Of a stretch of DNA of 64,000 nucleotides, positions 23,967-35,992 are shown one piece after another. Position 1 is the first letter of the stretch. Every line of letters begins with the position of its first letter. The notes beneath the pieces were generated by a model that saw only the letters and a list, made by a program, of their open reading frames with translations, made no database searches and had not been told where the DNA came from. Source of the DNA: Akebia trifoliata (Eukaryota > Streptophyta > Magnoliopsida > Ranunculales > Lardizabalaceae); the NCBI GenBank assembly GCA_017979445.1, contig CM030714.1:12995317-13059316 (forward strand), in the 5' to 3' direction. The position numbers were made by a program, and so were the translations under genes.

Positions 23967-24650
23967 TCTAGATTTAAAAAAATAGCATAAGAGATTAGAT
24001 TTGCATAAAAAACATCATTTTCAGTATATAAAAAATCAGAAAAGGGGTCCAAAAAAATGATCACCGAAGTTTCAGTATCTGACCAATCGATCAATGGCCA
24101 CCACCATTAGATTCCTCATAAAAAATGACCAAACTATTTATGTCCAAACTCATAAACAAGTAATCTAAATGAACAGACAGGGAGAAAATGACAGATTTTG
24201 AACTTTCATTATTTTTGTTGATTTTCCGCTAAAAACATCATAACTTGCTCAAAACAACTCCAAATCACATGAAACTTGTTTTGAAAATCCTCTAAAATTA
24301 CCCTATCTTAGAAACAATTAGAAAAGATCAAAATATCAAACAAAAATAGCATCAGATGACATCAGCACGCCGGCTGTTGACGTCATTAGACACAATAAGT
24401 AAGAGAATCTTTTTGTCTCTCATTTTTCTTTAAAGTTGTCTCTAAGGTCCTTTTTGATCTTGAACTCTGATACTAAGTAGACTTGAGAATTTTAGGATTA
24501 TGATTTTTGTAGAGAAGAAAAAAAAGATGAAGAAAGAGTTGTTATTATTCTCTCTCACTCATAGATATATTAATATCATAAAAGTGATACTAATAGCAAA
24601 AGACCTTGGAAGATTATAATAACCAAGAAACCCTTATAAGAATTTTTACA

Positions 24651-24938
24651 GACAAAGCTGGGATTTCCTATCTCTGATTCTTTCACTTTGTTTTGTGACA
24701 ATAAGTCTGCGATCATACTTACTTTCTGACTCAATTCTTCACAAAAGAACCAAGTATATAAAGGTTGATTTTCATTTTTTCAAAGAAAAAGTTCAATTTG
24801 CTGCCCCCCAGACAGTTTTTGTATCTTTTTCAGATCAACTTGCTGACATGTTTACGAATTCTATTAGTCCGTCTGTCACTAACTCTCACCTTTTTAAATT
24901 AGACTTAGTTGATATATTTGCCCCAGCTTGAAGGGGAG
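24651..24938 (+). pseudogene. Copia RNase H C-terminus, continuation (element 14149-25077), part 2
   Basis: Translation in the proper frame gives KLGFPISDSFTLFCDNKSAI, then after a stop KRTKYIKVDFHFFKEKV, then SFSDQLADMFTNSIS. This is the conserved RNase H tail of copia pol. It joins directly with the sequence ending at 19154 (SSAETEY, ELI, LLTE), proving the inner element split this gene. A purine tract and the 3' LTR follow. Confidence 0.85.
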
Positions 24939-25449
24939 TATTGGAAATAGTGAAGTTTATTAATTTTTCTATTATTTTTATATAAGGGCATTTTATGTCC
25001 ATTCACACATTAGTTAATATAAATATCTGCCAAGCTCTCATTATGAGACTTAACAATTACTTTTCTACAATTCTTCTGAGTTGACTAAATTTGACCGAGT
25101 CAACTCACGTTGACTTGCTTGGTTTGGGTTGACCAGAATGAGTCAATACTCAACCCAATTTTGATTTAGTCATATGTTTTTAGTTTAATTCAATTTTAAG
25201 TTATTCAGAAGTTGTTTGGTTAGTTTATATTTCAATTTTGGGAAGTCTCTATCTTGTCTAGTTTCTAATTTATTTTTTAGATTTCTATTTTTTCTAAATT
25301 CGTTTTAATTTCATAAGCTATGATTAAAAGTGCTTTAAAATGTCCAAAGTGAGTGATAATAGGTTGAGAAAGTTGTATTATGTTATAGATAAATTAAAAA
25401 GTTAGGTTTTAATATTTTAGAAGTTTTCTAAGTTATTATGATGAAGTTA

Positions 25450-25459
25450 TCTATATAAG
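25450..25459 (+). promoter_or_regulatory. TATA box in LTR of the small LTR element
   Basis: ctatataagga lies in the LTR. It is conserved at the same place in the 3' LTR (about 27089) and the solo LTR (about 31515), which supports a promoter role over chance. Confidence 0.5.
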
Positions 25460-25767
25460 GAGTTTTAAAAACGAAATTCAATGGAATTAAATAAAATACC
25501 AATTTAATTATATTTTCTTTCTTAATTATTTTTTAGTTTTATGCTTTATTTTCTTTCAATCTATTGTTTGTTTACTTATTGCATGTATTGATTCACACGC
25601 TTCCACTACGTCAAGTGGTATCAGAACTCTTGCTAAGATCTACAAAAGATGGTTGTTGCAAGTGATTTTGGTATAAAATCTTATCTAGATACGCAACTAG
25701 AAGTTCAATTTGTAACTCGATTTGAGAGGTTTAAGACCCGAACTATGTCTAGCTAAGTTGGAGTCTC

Positions 25768-26622
25768 TTGTTCAAGACATGGTTCTCAACACCATTGATG
25801 AGGAGAAAGGTAAGAAGAAAAGAAGACCCCAAGGATTCCCACCACCACTCCCTTAATTCTCTTTATAATTCATTCCCTAAAAACCCTTCTAGAGAGGCCG
25901 AATTCTCTCAAAACCAAAACCCTGCCCAAAATTTCAATCATACCCAACTTACACACTCCCAAAGTGCCTCCCAGGTTCACCTAAACCTTCGAACCTATTC
26001 TCCATGTTCTCGTCAATACCCTTCCAATAATACACTCACCACATCTCATGCCTCCTCCCTCAACCTTTTGGTCATACCACACACTCCTAGACCCCCAAAA
26101 TCAAAATCTTCACCCTCTAACAGCCACATACCAGCCTTCACAACATGTTTCTCATAAATCTAGCCCTCCATATAACCCTCAAAACCCTCTCAAAACTAAC
26201 CCCTTATACTACTTATCTTGAGGAATGGGATCCCTACTCTACTCCATCCTCCATCCAAATCCATCAAGTCAATATCAGCTTAAAGTGTCCATCCCCAAAT
26301 TCAATGACTTTCTCCACATCGAGGATTTCCTTGATTGGATGTTTACTATCAAGAATTTCTTGGAGTACAAGTATAGGCGTTTCAAATTGTATGGAGGAGA
26401 TTTGATAATGGTCTACCTTAGCAAGGATCATTTTCCAACAAGCACTTAGAACAAGATTACGTTAAAAAAGATAGGTCTATTCCTCATCCTCACGAAAATC
26501 AGTGATAATTTCTACATTGTGGACTTATTGGAAGATATGCACATCTTTCCTTACTATCTCGATGATGGAGTTTCCTTATCTGTATCAAACTCAGGGATGA
26601 ATTCTCTTCAAGAATGGGGGTC
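25768..26622 (+). pseudogene. gag-like frame of the small LTR element
   Basis: The start is rich in Ser, Pro and Asn (25768-26157). The frame near 26225-26449 then gives VSIPKFNDFLHIEDFLDWMF and KNFLEYK. This resembles the gag capsid start of plant gypsy elements (usual form: IPEF, then DFLDW, then FEY). It stops at about 26449 and no pol follows. I infer a gypsy-derived, pol-less element. The exact family is uncertain. Confidence 0.55.
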
Positions 26623-27252
26623 TGATGTAGGACATCTTCATGATATAAAACAGATTGCTCTTGATTTTCTAAAGAAAATTGATAGTAAAAGGTGAAGAGA
26701 AGAGAATTTTCATAGCTGAATCAACCCATCCAAATCTAGCCAAGACCAACTTGGTTCGGGTTGACCAGGTTGGGTCCATACTCAACCTAATTTTGATTTA
26801 GTCATATGTATTTAGTTTAATTCAATTTTAAGTTATTTAGAAGTTTTTCAGTTAGTTTCTATTTTAACTTTAGAAATTTTCTTTTTTATCTAGTTTCTAA
26901 TTTGTTTTTAGGTTTCTATTTTTTTCTAAATTCATTTTTATTCTTTAGGCTATAATTAAAAGTGCTTAAAATTTTTCAAAATAAGTTATAATAGGTTTAG
27001 AAAATTGTTATTATGTTATAGATAGATTATAAAGTTATTTTTCAATATTTTAGAAGGTTTCTAAGTTATTATGATGAAGTTATCTATATAAGGAGCTTCA
27101 AAAACAAAATTCAATGGAATTGAAAAAAAAAACAAGCATATCAATTCTATTATCTTTTCTCTTAATTACTTTTTAGCTTTATGTTTTTTTTCTTTCAAGC
27201 TATTGCTTGTTTACCTATTGAATCTATTGATTCACACGCTTTCGCTACATCA

Positions 27253-27543
27253 AAACACCTCTACTTTGTTGTTTCTCCACAACAAAGCTCGATTATAGGC
27301 CTTTGAAACTATCCACGAGGTGTATAGACTAAGGATATCTTGAATGAAAGGCTTTAACCCATGAAGAAACAACTAACGAAATAACTCCCTCCCTCCAACA
27401 ACTAACTATTTCAAGTTGTTATTAATAGAAATAACTAATAACTAAGTACCTAACTCCAACCACAAACTATAATAAAAATAACAAACAAATGAAAGCTAAC
27501 ACACAACATTAAGTGCAGAAGACTAAAAACTTATGCACTGCAT
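27253..27543 (-). pseudogene. Gypsy remnant, 5' side (continuation of 12358-14022)
   Basis: On the minus strand, HGLKPFIQDILSLYTSW and SKAYNRAL-like residues (about 27270-27355) resemble a gypsy gag segment that precedes the zinc knuckle. Further right the strand reads as an AT-rich leader ending at TGCAGTGCATAAGTTT (27528-27543), which matches the presumed 3' LTR start at about 12356-12371. I take this as the 5' LTR start. The gag match is weak. Confidence 0.5.
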
Positions 27544-27738
27544 CATATTCATGTGTTTATAATCTTTGCCTTGGCAATTGGTACAAAATCCATTATGCTA
27601 ATCCTTAGTGTGAAGGGGATAACTTTTTTTCTTAGTGCTCAAAACACTCGTATTATAATATGATTGTAGTGAGATATAGATAGCCATTTCTCTTCTTGCA
27701 CATCCATCTGATCTTTAAGTAAATTTGTGTCCTTTTAG

Positions 27739-28026
27739 ATATTTGGAGCATTTTGGTACTACCTTTCGGTAGAAAGAGAAAATATGTGTTGGCAGGATGT
27801 TTGTAAGAGTACCATTGCATGCGATATTTCTTCTTTATACTGTGGAGGTCACAATGCAGAAGGAGAACAAAGCATTTTTACATGACTTCTGTCCTTTCAT
27901 TGAGCCAAATGCAACACGCTTTGATTTCGGAGTATACCTTGATCTTCTTCAGTCTGGTGTGATGGAATCAAGATTTTTCCCTCAAAAGTTGTTATATTGC
28001 TTTTGGTGGGGGATGCAAAATCTAAG
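27739..28026 (+). pseudogene. CNGC locus A exon: S5 end to pore helix, frameshifted
   Basis: After an acceptor (ccttttag) the first frame reads IFGAFWYYLSVERENMCW, then CKSTIACDISSLYCGGHNA, as expected after CNGC segment S5. A second frame, shifted by one base, continues FCPFIEPNATRFDFGVYLD, LLQSGVMESRFFPQ and CFWWGMQN, the pore-helix region. The switch lies between about 27850 and 27890. The exon is 288 bp with entry phase 0, but the exit needs a length leaving remainder two, so one base is in excess (or two are missing). It ends at ctaag before gtttgt. Confidence 0.85.
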
Positions 28027-28849
28027 GTTTGTGCATTTAAAATCCTTTCCTCCTTTTCTCATTGATTTATTCTTAAAAGGTTTCCATCTCCTATTTGGAT
28101 TAACTTTAAATATGATTCTATTTGTGAAAACTATTTATGAAGAGTGTTTAAATTTTTTTCTAGGATACATAATTGCTGGAAAAGTGAAAAGAAATTTGAT
28201 AATACTTTATCATATATTAGTCCATAGTAGTCAACATGTGTGTCACATGTATAACCACTTCATTGATGGGTTGTTTCCATATATGTGTACTAGGAATACA
28301 AATTGGAAGATTAGTTATAGAGCATGCCAATGATTGATAGTTCAGAAAAGCATTTATTTCCTCTAAAACTCCTATTGCGGAGTACTGCAGCTCCATCTTG
28401 CTAATTAACCAGGTCGAAGGGGCCAACTTTTCTATCCAATATGTCGGGAGAAAATACCAAAACAAATTAATTTGAAGCACTTTCACAATTTTAATATATA
28501 TATCTATAAAAGAATACATAAAATTATAATATCATCAAGCAAGCCTTAAACCCAAAAAATTAGGGTTAGCTAAACGAATCTTTTTCTCCATTCAATTCTA
28601 TCCAAAGTCATGTCATTTGCCAATTCAAGTTTGTTTAGCCTCTTGTCACATTCTATTTAATATTGAATGGGTTAGAAATCCATAGGACTAGAAATAACTA
28701 AATAAAATGAAAGATATGACTAAATAACGAAACTTCGGTCAATTGGGTACTAAAGTACGTCCTTGATCACACATAATTGAAAAGAAAAATAAACCTCTTA
28801 AGCTTAAAAGGCCAAATTGATTGCAAGCTCATGGAAATTTGGCCCATCC

Positions 28850-29985
28850 GTCCAACCAATCAAAGCCTAAGAAATGTGGCTACTTCAAAAACCAAATCCT
28901 AGAAACTAGACTTAAATAATTCGAACCCCGGAAACAAGGTTAAAGCAAGTTTAAGCTAAGAAATGTGGTTCCATCAAATCCAAGCCTAAGAAACATAGCT
29001 CAATTTAAATCCAAATCCAAGAAATGAGACGTCCAAAATCTGAATCCAAGAAACGAGTATCAAGCCCAAGAAACTCGACTACAAAAAACCTAAGACCGAG
29101 AAACATGGATCCTTCAAGTTCAAGTTTTAGAAATGAGACTTCATCAAATCTGAACCCAAGAAACAAGATTCAAGCAGATCTAAGCTAGAGTTCAAAGCTT
29201 GAGAAATGTGACTACATCAAATCGGTACCCAATAAATGAGGTTCAGACGGATCCAAGCCTGAGAAACATGACCTTTGCAAGTCCACGTCTGAGAAACCTG
29301 ACTTCAGCAAGTTTAAACCCGAGAAACAAGGTTCAAGCATATCAAATCATGAGAAAGTGGTTCCTACAAGTTCAAGTTCAAGTCCAAGAAACGTGACGTC
29401 AGAAATTCTAAACTCGATAAATTAGGTTCAAGAAAAGTTAAGCCCAATAAAAGTGGCTCCTATGAGAAATGCGACTTCAACTAATTTAAACTTGAGAAAT
29501 GAGGTTTAAATATATCTGAGCTCGATAAACGCATCTCAAGCAAATTCTTTCAAACCTGAGAAAAGAAGCTCAAGGAAATTCAAATTATCAATTCCATCTT
29601 CACTTCCACATACATGCAAGCAATTTACATTTTTTTTAATTTTTTTACCATTTTCAGTGAAAGGCCTACTGTAGGACCTAACACGTTTTTAAAATTGAGG
29701 CGAGTTCTCACTCAAGGATCTGATAATTCTATTGAAGTATCTACACCATCTCACACACTGAAATTCAATTTTTCATTGATTTTTAGTGTATTTTCATCGT
29801 CAGTGAGAGGCTCACTCTGTGACCTGACATTATTTTAGTCTAGGGAGAGTTCAAAAACTAGGATCCAGATGCCACAATTCATGAGAAATCAAACTGTCAC
29901 TTTCTCTAACATTCAATCATCCACATTTGTCACCAAGGTTGGGTCTTGTCTCAACTACTCCTGTCTTCAATCAAAGAGGGGCATC
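28850..29985 (+). repeat. Decayed tandem repeat region of a Tat-like element
   Basis: Many units of 'aagcctgagaaacgtgg', 'caagttcaag' and similar repeat every 30-45 bp with poor identity. The vocabulary ('gagaaacgagact') matches the 78-bp array at 2.3-3.0 kb. It ends in 'aagaggggcatc', the same polypurine tract as at 3567. Confidence 0.7.
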
Positions 29986-32170
29986 TATAGACATACTATT
30001 CTTGCATTAGCTTGATTTATCAATTTGTCATCTCATTGTCTCAGATTTCCAATGACGAGTAGTGTTTGACAAGCATTCTTTGACATTTTGGATCTTTTCT
30101 AGAACATCATTTCGCACCCAAGAAACCTTAGACTTAACCCCCTTTAGGTCCATGCAAAGTTATGTTGAACATTGCAAGACTTGCCATAAAGACAAAAATG
30201 CCTTTAATATAAAATACACTTAGAAATCACGTTACGCTTAGGAAACAGTACTTTAAGAGATAGAAAACAACAATTTATAACAAAACAAGCATTTTCGCCA
30301 AAAATGATAAACTTTTCAAAATGACCAAAATGCCACTAACTTTGGCCATACTAACTTTCTGCATTGACATTTCAAAACACTTGAATATCCCCTCCCTAAG
30401 GTAAAATAGTCATTTCTCTCGAAATTGACACATGTTTACAAAAACTCTTGGCATAACCTCAACAAAATTCTTAATCTCACCCACATTCCGAAAATCATAA
30501 AATTTGAAAAACTTTTCAAACTTAACTTTTAACTCCAAATTGGAATTTTTCTAAAATAAAAACATTAAAAAAAATTAAATTTGATCGAGGTTAAGTCAAA
30601 CTTCAACAACCGTTCAATTGACCGTGGTCTAAACCCCAAAATGATTAAAGAACATTCAAAATAAAAAGGGTAATCTAGTCTTTGCACTCAACAAAATCTC
30701 TACAGAATCTTCATTAATGGTTATTAAAAATATCAAATATGAATAAAAGTAAAAAAATAAAAAAATAAAAATCAATCGAATCAACTATATAAAAATAAAT
30801 AAATAAACAAATAAAAAAAAATAGGGAATACAAATCTAATCTAATTCTATAAAAACAATCTCACTTTTATCCCAATTAAAATTTTACATCAAAATCTTTC
30901 TAAAAGAAAAATGCAAAAAATATTCTAAAATACTGCACACACAACTTTAGAAACCAAAAGATCTATAAAAATTTTCAATCCTAATCTCATTCAAAGAATA
31001 AAAAAAGTGAAAAAATAAATAAATAAATCTAAAATTCATGTCCCCCAAAACCCTAATTTTTTAACATTAAAAAACTCTCAAAAAAGCTTCCAAAATCGAA
31101 GCCCCCTGATGTAGGACATCTACATGAGGAAGACCTGAATTTTTATGTCGAGTTGACTCAGTTAAACCTGGTCTAGTCAAGTTTGACTATCTTGGTTCAG
31201 GTTGACTCGATTGGGTCCATACTCAACCCAATTTTGATTTCAGTCCTATGTGTTTAATCTATTTCAGTTTTAAGCTATTTAGAAGTCGTTCAATTAGTTT
31301 TTATTTCAACTTTAGGAATTTTCTATTTTGTATAGTTTCTAATATTTTTTTAGATTTCTATTGTTTTTATTATTTAGACAACAATTAGAAGTGCTTAGAA
31401 GTGTCCAAATTGAGTTTTAATAGGTGTAGAAAATTGTATTAGGTTATAGATAGGTTAAGAATGTTAATTTTTAGTATTTTAGAATGTTTTAAAGTTGTTA
31501 TGATGAAATTATCGATATAAGGAGCTTCAAAAACAAACTTCAATTAATTAGAAATATATCAATTCAATTTCAATTGTCTTTTACAAATTTTTATCTATTT
31601 GCTTTATTTTATTTTAAGCTATTGCTTGTTTATCAATTTAGTTTATTGATTCAAATTGATTTTGTGTGTTCTATTGAACACAATCACTTAATTTCTTTCG
31701 AACTTATTGATTCACCCGCTTCCGCTACGTCACCCCCAATCACCCTTCATCGACCTAGCTTCCATTCTACACCGAAATAGCCCAAAAAGCCTATTAAATC
31801 CTTGGAAAATGGAATACAATTATCCCAAAAAGTTAGATCCAAACCAAAAATCGAAGGGGAAGTTTGGAATATTACGAAGGAATCATTATCTCCAAATAAA
31901 TTATTTCTTATGAGGGAATGAAGCAATATCTATTTTCTTTTACAAGGTAAAATCTTCTTCGATCTCTATCATTTTTTTAAGCCATTTGCAATGTAAAACT
32001 CATTAGTATAAATATAGACCAGCTTTTGCAGGGTGGGATTGGTGCCTTACACCTTCTTATCCCGTAAAATGATTTTTGGACATGTTTTCACGTGTAGACC
32101 ATGTCTTAATCATTTTGTGAGTCGCAATTCGATTCCTAGACTATTCAAAACTAGATTGCAACTTCCAACA
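29986..32170 (+). mobile_element. Degenerate Tat/Ogre-like LTR in the CNGC intron
   Basis: It starts tatagacatac at the place corresponding to tgtagacacccc at 3578. Matching landmarks follow in order, including 'gggattggtgccttacacc' at about 32036 and a 'cctagac' block at about 32136. A solo LTR of another family (31107-31732) splits it. It is more diverged than the 3.6-5.3 kb copy and so probably older. The right end is approximate. Confidence 0.65.
31107..31732 (+). mobile_element. Solo LTR (family of 14023-27252) with perfect TSD
   Basis: This 626-bp sequence starts TGATGTAGGACATC and ends CCGCTACGTCA, closely like the 3' LTR at 26623-27252. It is flanked by ccccc on both sides (31102-31106 and 31733-31737). 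No internal region remains, which is the signature of LTR-LTR recombination. It lies inside the older Tat-like LTR in the CNGC intron. Confidence 0.85.
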
Positions 32171-32199
32171 AATTGATACAGATACGTATTCATGGATCG

Positions 32200-33050
32200 T
32201 GGTATCTTCAGACACTGGCCACATATGCAATATCATTACCTGTGTGAAATAACTAAATCAGTTTGCCTACCAATCACTGAAATATCTGTGTCATGGAGAA
32301 TATTTTTGTTTGTTGTGTTCAAACGATGGTCTTGATTTATCAATGTATCTGCAAGTTAGGCACCCAAATTGCCAACCTCTCTCAAGAAGTCTAAGACATA
32401 TTGTTTGTAAGAAATAAAATTTTCCTTATGGGATTGAGCTACCTCAATCCCCAAAAATAACTCTAATGAGCTAAGTTTTTGGTCTCAAATTTAGTGGCTA
32501 GGAATTTCTTTAGCTGTCTAATCCATGCTGAATTGTTTCATGTGACCACGATATCCTCGATATACACAATCAATGCAGGGATACTAACATGTCTGCTCTG
32601 CTGAAATAATGTGTGATGTGCCTAACTTTGTATAGTCAACCCGTGCATTGTTGAATCTCTCAAATAATACATGCAGAGACTACTTTAGCCCTTATAGATC
32701 TCTGTTCAACTTGCACACCCGATCATGACTTCCTGCAAGTTTCAATCCAGGAGGAAAAGTCATATAAACATCCTTTGTCAGATCCCCATGTAGAAAAGCC
32801 TTCTTTACATCCATGAAAACGCCATTTCATATTTGCAAGCAAGGAAAAGTACTCTTATTGAGTTCATTTGGGCTACGCATGCAAAATTCTCTTGGTAATA
32901 TATCCCATAGATTTGAGTGAACCCCTTAACCGCTCATCTTGGCTTGTACCTGTCAATATAACCATCAACCTTGTGCTTCAATGTAAAACCCTCTTAACAA
33001 CCTACGGGCTTCTTTCCTCTGGATCAAGTTCCCACATTCCATTTTTCAAC
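32200..33050 (-). pseudogene. Copia reverse transcriptase remnant in CNGC intron
   Basis: On the minus strand, short matches occur in the right order: [12 protein letters not shown] (about 32785), [16 protein letters not shown] (about 32720-32767), VCKLN (about 32706) and ALIVYIEDIVVT (about 32540-32577). The last is the YVDD block changed to YIED. No frame is open. It lies antisense to the CNGC gene. Confidence 0.7.
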
Positions 33051-33703
33051 TCTTTTCATTTCCTCTATCATTATGGGTGAGTAAGGGATCTGCAACATTG
33101 GATGTCAAGGAAATATAGGGCAAGGTAGAAACAAAGTTTTGATAGGAAGAAAACGATGAATCTTACAACAACAACAAAAAAAAAAAAGATATAGGCTGTT
33201 GTGTACATGTATGTACACCTTAATGGAGAGAAATAGGAAAATATTCATCAACAAAAGAATCAATAGTTAGGGAAATTGGGGAAATACCTTGACCTGGATG
33301 TGAAGGAATACTACCTTAATTTGGATGCAAGGGAAGACTGGGTGGTGTTGAATCACTGAATTGCATATTATTCCTCTAGTGTATACCTTCACCTAAATAG
33401 TAGAAGAGTCCTTGTCAATAATAATAGATGCAAATAGGTAGGGTAATGGAACTCTCTTCATTGCTGGCTGCTGCCATGCCCATCCCCCCTCGGCAGAAGA
33501 GAGGATCAAGTCTAACTTCTAAGGGGCATACTTCTATTTTCATGTGTACACAAGTCATGTATGGATATCTTTCTACAAAGAAGCGTTGTGTCATTTCCTA
33601 CTAAAGCCAATTGAATCTCTGTTATGTTCCACTTGCATCTGCGCCATGGTTCTAGATCATTGCTTGTGGAATTAATTTTGTGAAATTTTCCCATGTTTTG
33701 CAG

Positions 33704-33815
33704 TTCTCTTGGTCAGAATCTGAAAATAAGTGCTTACATTTGGGAGATTTGCTTTGCACTCTCAATTTGCTTCTTCGGCTTGCTTTTATTTACGCTTCTC
33801 ATTGTCAATGTGCAG
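33704..33815 (+). pseudogene. CNGC locus A exon: selectivity filter and S6
   Basis: The exon encodes SLGQNLKISAYIWEICFALS and then a hydrophobic S6 ending FTLLIVNVQ. GQN is the filter triplet of group I plant CNGCs. The exon is intact, with GT directly after the VQ codon (phase 0). Confidence 0.9.
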
Positions 33816-34582
33816 GTTATTGCTATTCTCCTTAATCCTTATTTGTATCTTTGTGAGCATTACAAATGAAATCTAAATCATACTTATTGAAAAAATCATG
33901 CATAAAATCATGACTTTTTCAATAAGTCACAACTTTTGAAAACTTCATGATTACTTCTCAATTAAATCCATAATAATGAAAAAGAAGATGACCAGTCCTA
34001 GATGATTCACTAGTAAAACGAGATTGACCTTGATGAAGTCTAGCCATTTTACTAATGAAGTGGTAGAAAATGAGCATGACGTTGAATTTGATGATTTTGA
34101 CCAATTGATGAATCCTAACTTGGATGTGTGATTGTAAATTCTTCTAATATTTTGAACAATATAAAGTTTGTATGTGTTGTGGACCCATGGTTACGTTTTG
34201 TAGATGTATGGATAATAGCAATATGGGATTTGGCTGTTTATTATTGCAGTTTAATATGAGATTTGATGATATAATATGAGAACTCCACTTTGTAGGAACA
34301 ATTACACAGCCCTAACCCTATCCCAATTTCTTTTTTCTTTATATTTTCTCGAATTTCCCTTTGCCGATTTTTGCTCGAACCCCAACTTGATGACTATGTA
34401 CATTAGGAACATGTTCATTGTCTGGACTACTCATTCAATAGGCCCACTGTGGAGATTTTCAGGACCAAAAATTCATCCTGATCATTCTAAAATTTTATTA
34501 TATACATTCTCTTGGACGATGGTCGAGGAAGGGCATTATTCTAGATTTAATAAGCTAAATGTAGTTCCTTGTGCTGTTACAG

Positions 34583-34819
34583 AATTATCTCATGATCAGA
34601 AGTATTAGATCAGATGAGATGAGAGTAAAACTGCAAGATATAGAACGGTGGATGTCTCATCGTTTGCTCCCCAGGTATCTGATGGAGCGTATCAGGCGAT
34701 ATCAACAATACAACTGGGAAAAAACGGGAGGGGTTGATGAACAAAGTCTGATTTCTAGCCTTCCCCATGACCTCAGGAGGGACGTTAAGCGCCATCTTTG
34801 TTTGTCTCTACTCATGAGA
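34583..34819 (+). pseudogene. CNGC locus A exon: C-linker
   Basis: This 79-codon exon is open throughout. It reads NYLMI at its start, then RVKLQDIERWMSHRLLPRYL, ERIRRYQQYNW, GVDEQSL, LPHDLRRDVKRHLCLSLLMR. This is the C-linker that couples the S6 gate to the nucleotide-binding domain. The acceptor is gttacag/aat and the donor is atgaga/gtgagt. The residues GVDE and LRRD.KRHLCL are family hallmarks. Confidence 0.9.
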
Positions 34820-35992
34820 GTGAGTGCTTCTGCCTCTATATATGTTTTGTTTAGCGTTTATTGTGCAATTACCTTCTTGGGCATTACGTTCATACATTAC
34901 ATGTCCCTACCTGTGATTTTGTGCAAATTGTGTGAAATGTAAGTATATAAGCATCCAGATTGAGACTTGATTCTGTTATTTCACTAAAGTTCCCCCTTAA
35001 GACCTCTCATGTATGTTAGTTTTTGAATTTAGCTGACCCAAAACCAAGTTACAAGGAGAATTTCTCTCTCTTGTCTTGATCAAGTCAAAATCGATTTGTG
35101 ACCAATTTAACCAAGTTGAGTCAATGTCAGTGGGCATCAAATTGAGCCATTCAAGTGACTCAAGACTTACATTTTAATGGTATTGAAAAATTCTTAATAA
35201 TGTACTCAATTGTTTGAAGATATACATTATATAAATATATGCCTTTATATAGTCTGAACTATAAGGTTTACAATCTTATCTTGTTTTGTTCTAGTTTTTC
35301 AAGAAACCAAAACAGAACCAAGACGTTTTGAAAGATTCCAAATACCAGTAATTATTATTCATAAATTAATCTAGAAAATTAATTTTTAAGTGTTTAAAAT
35401 GAAAGAATTAAAATCACACTTCTTCACAACAATACACATTACAGATATTCCAAAAGACTAATGGAGAAAACAATGATCCAAATCATTCAGAAGCAAACAT
35501 ATCTACCTCAAATCATTACATTTGATGCTTACATAATGTCAGAAAAGTCTGTTTTATTTGATTAAATGAATTTCATAAGCTATGAAATCTGTTTAATTCT
35601 TTATTATTCAATACCTGTCACCTAATGGTAATATATGTTTTCTGTGTACCAACATATTTCGGAATGTTTCACAAAACATTCCGAAATTTGTTTTGCAATA
35701 CCTTCGAAATTTCAAAACATGTAGTAATATTTCGTTCCAACATGTCAAAAACCAAAAGTTTTGGTCAAAACATCTGAAATGGAACGAAGTTTTGAACCAT
35801 CTTATATTTGCTCACAAAGACACATTTGATTGTGCAGAGTGACTTCACTGCAACTTAGTTCTGGTGCTGCCATTCACATTATGAAGCCTACTCCTTAATC
35901 CTTCAAATATATCTACTTAGCAAAATAAAAATAAAAAAATCCTTCAAATATATGTGTCTCTTCCATACCAACATCCTTTTTTCCTCTGTTAG

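Larger units (their letters stand above)
19155..24650 (-). mobile_element. Ty1/copia retrotransposon, minus strand, innermost of the nest
   Basis: The 5' LTR on the minus strand is 24478-24650 (173 bp, TGTAAAAATTC to CAAGTCTA). The 3' LTR is 19155-19429 (275 bp), lengthened by a TA microsatellite. The primer-binding site (tagtatcagag, one change from the consensus) lies next to 24478. The polypurine tract ttgaaggggag on the minus strand lies at 19430-19441. The element sits in the RNase H region of the surrounding copia, whose reading resumes at 24651. The TSD is not clear: cggag on the left, gacaa on the right. It has the longest open frames in the window. Confidence 0.85.
14149..25077 (+). 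mobile_element. Ty1/copia retrotransposon with 138-bp LTRs (carries a further nested copia)
   Basis: The 5' LTR (14149-14286) and 3' LTR (24939-25077) both begin tattggaaata and end caattcttct. The primer-binding site tggtatcagag starts at 14287, directly after the LTR. The polypurine tract ttgaaggggag stands at 24928-24938. A perfect 5-bp TSD (gagtt) flanks the element. Without the nested copia (19155-24650) it is about 5.4 kb, normal for plant copia. The LTRs start TA rather than the usual TG, in both copies. Coding sequence is heavily mutated. Confidence 0.85.
14023..27252 (+). mobile_element. LTR retrotransposon, short internal region, host of nested copia elements
   Basis: The 3' LTR is 26623-27252 (about 630 bp, TGATGTAGGACATC to CTACATCA). 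The 5' LTR is 14023-14148 plus 25083-25613, split by a copia insertion. A primer-binding site (tggtatcagaac) follows at about 25616, and a polypurine tract (aagaatgggggtc) precedes 26623. Only about 1 kb of internal sequence remains (25614-26622), with a gag-like frame. The element inserted into a gypsy remnant with an imperfect 5-bp TSD. A solo LTR of the same family lies at 31107-31732. The lack of pol makes it a deletion derivative or non-autonomous. Confidence 0.85.
28027..33703 (+). other. CNGC locus A intron, 5.7 kb, filled with transposon remnants
   Basis: The donor is ctaag/gtttgt and the acceptor is gttttgcag/ttctct. Joining them restores the NLSSLGQNL pore sequence in phase. Within it are a decayed Tat-like element and LTR (about 28850-32170), a solo LTR (31107-31732) and a minus-strand copia RT remnant (about 32200-33050). 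The first 500 bp and the last 600 bp look like plain intron. Confidence 0.85.
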
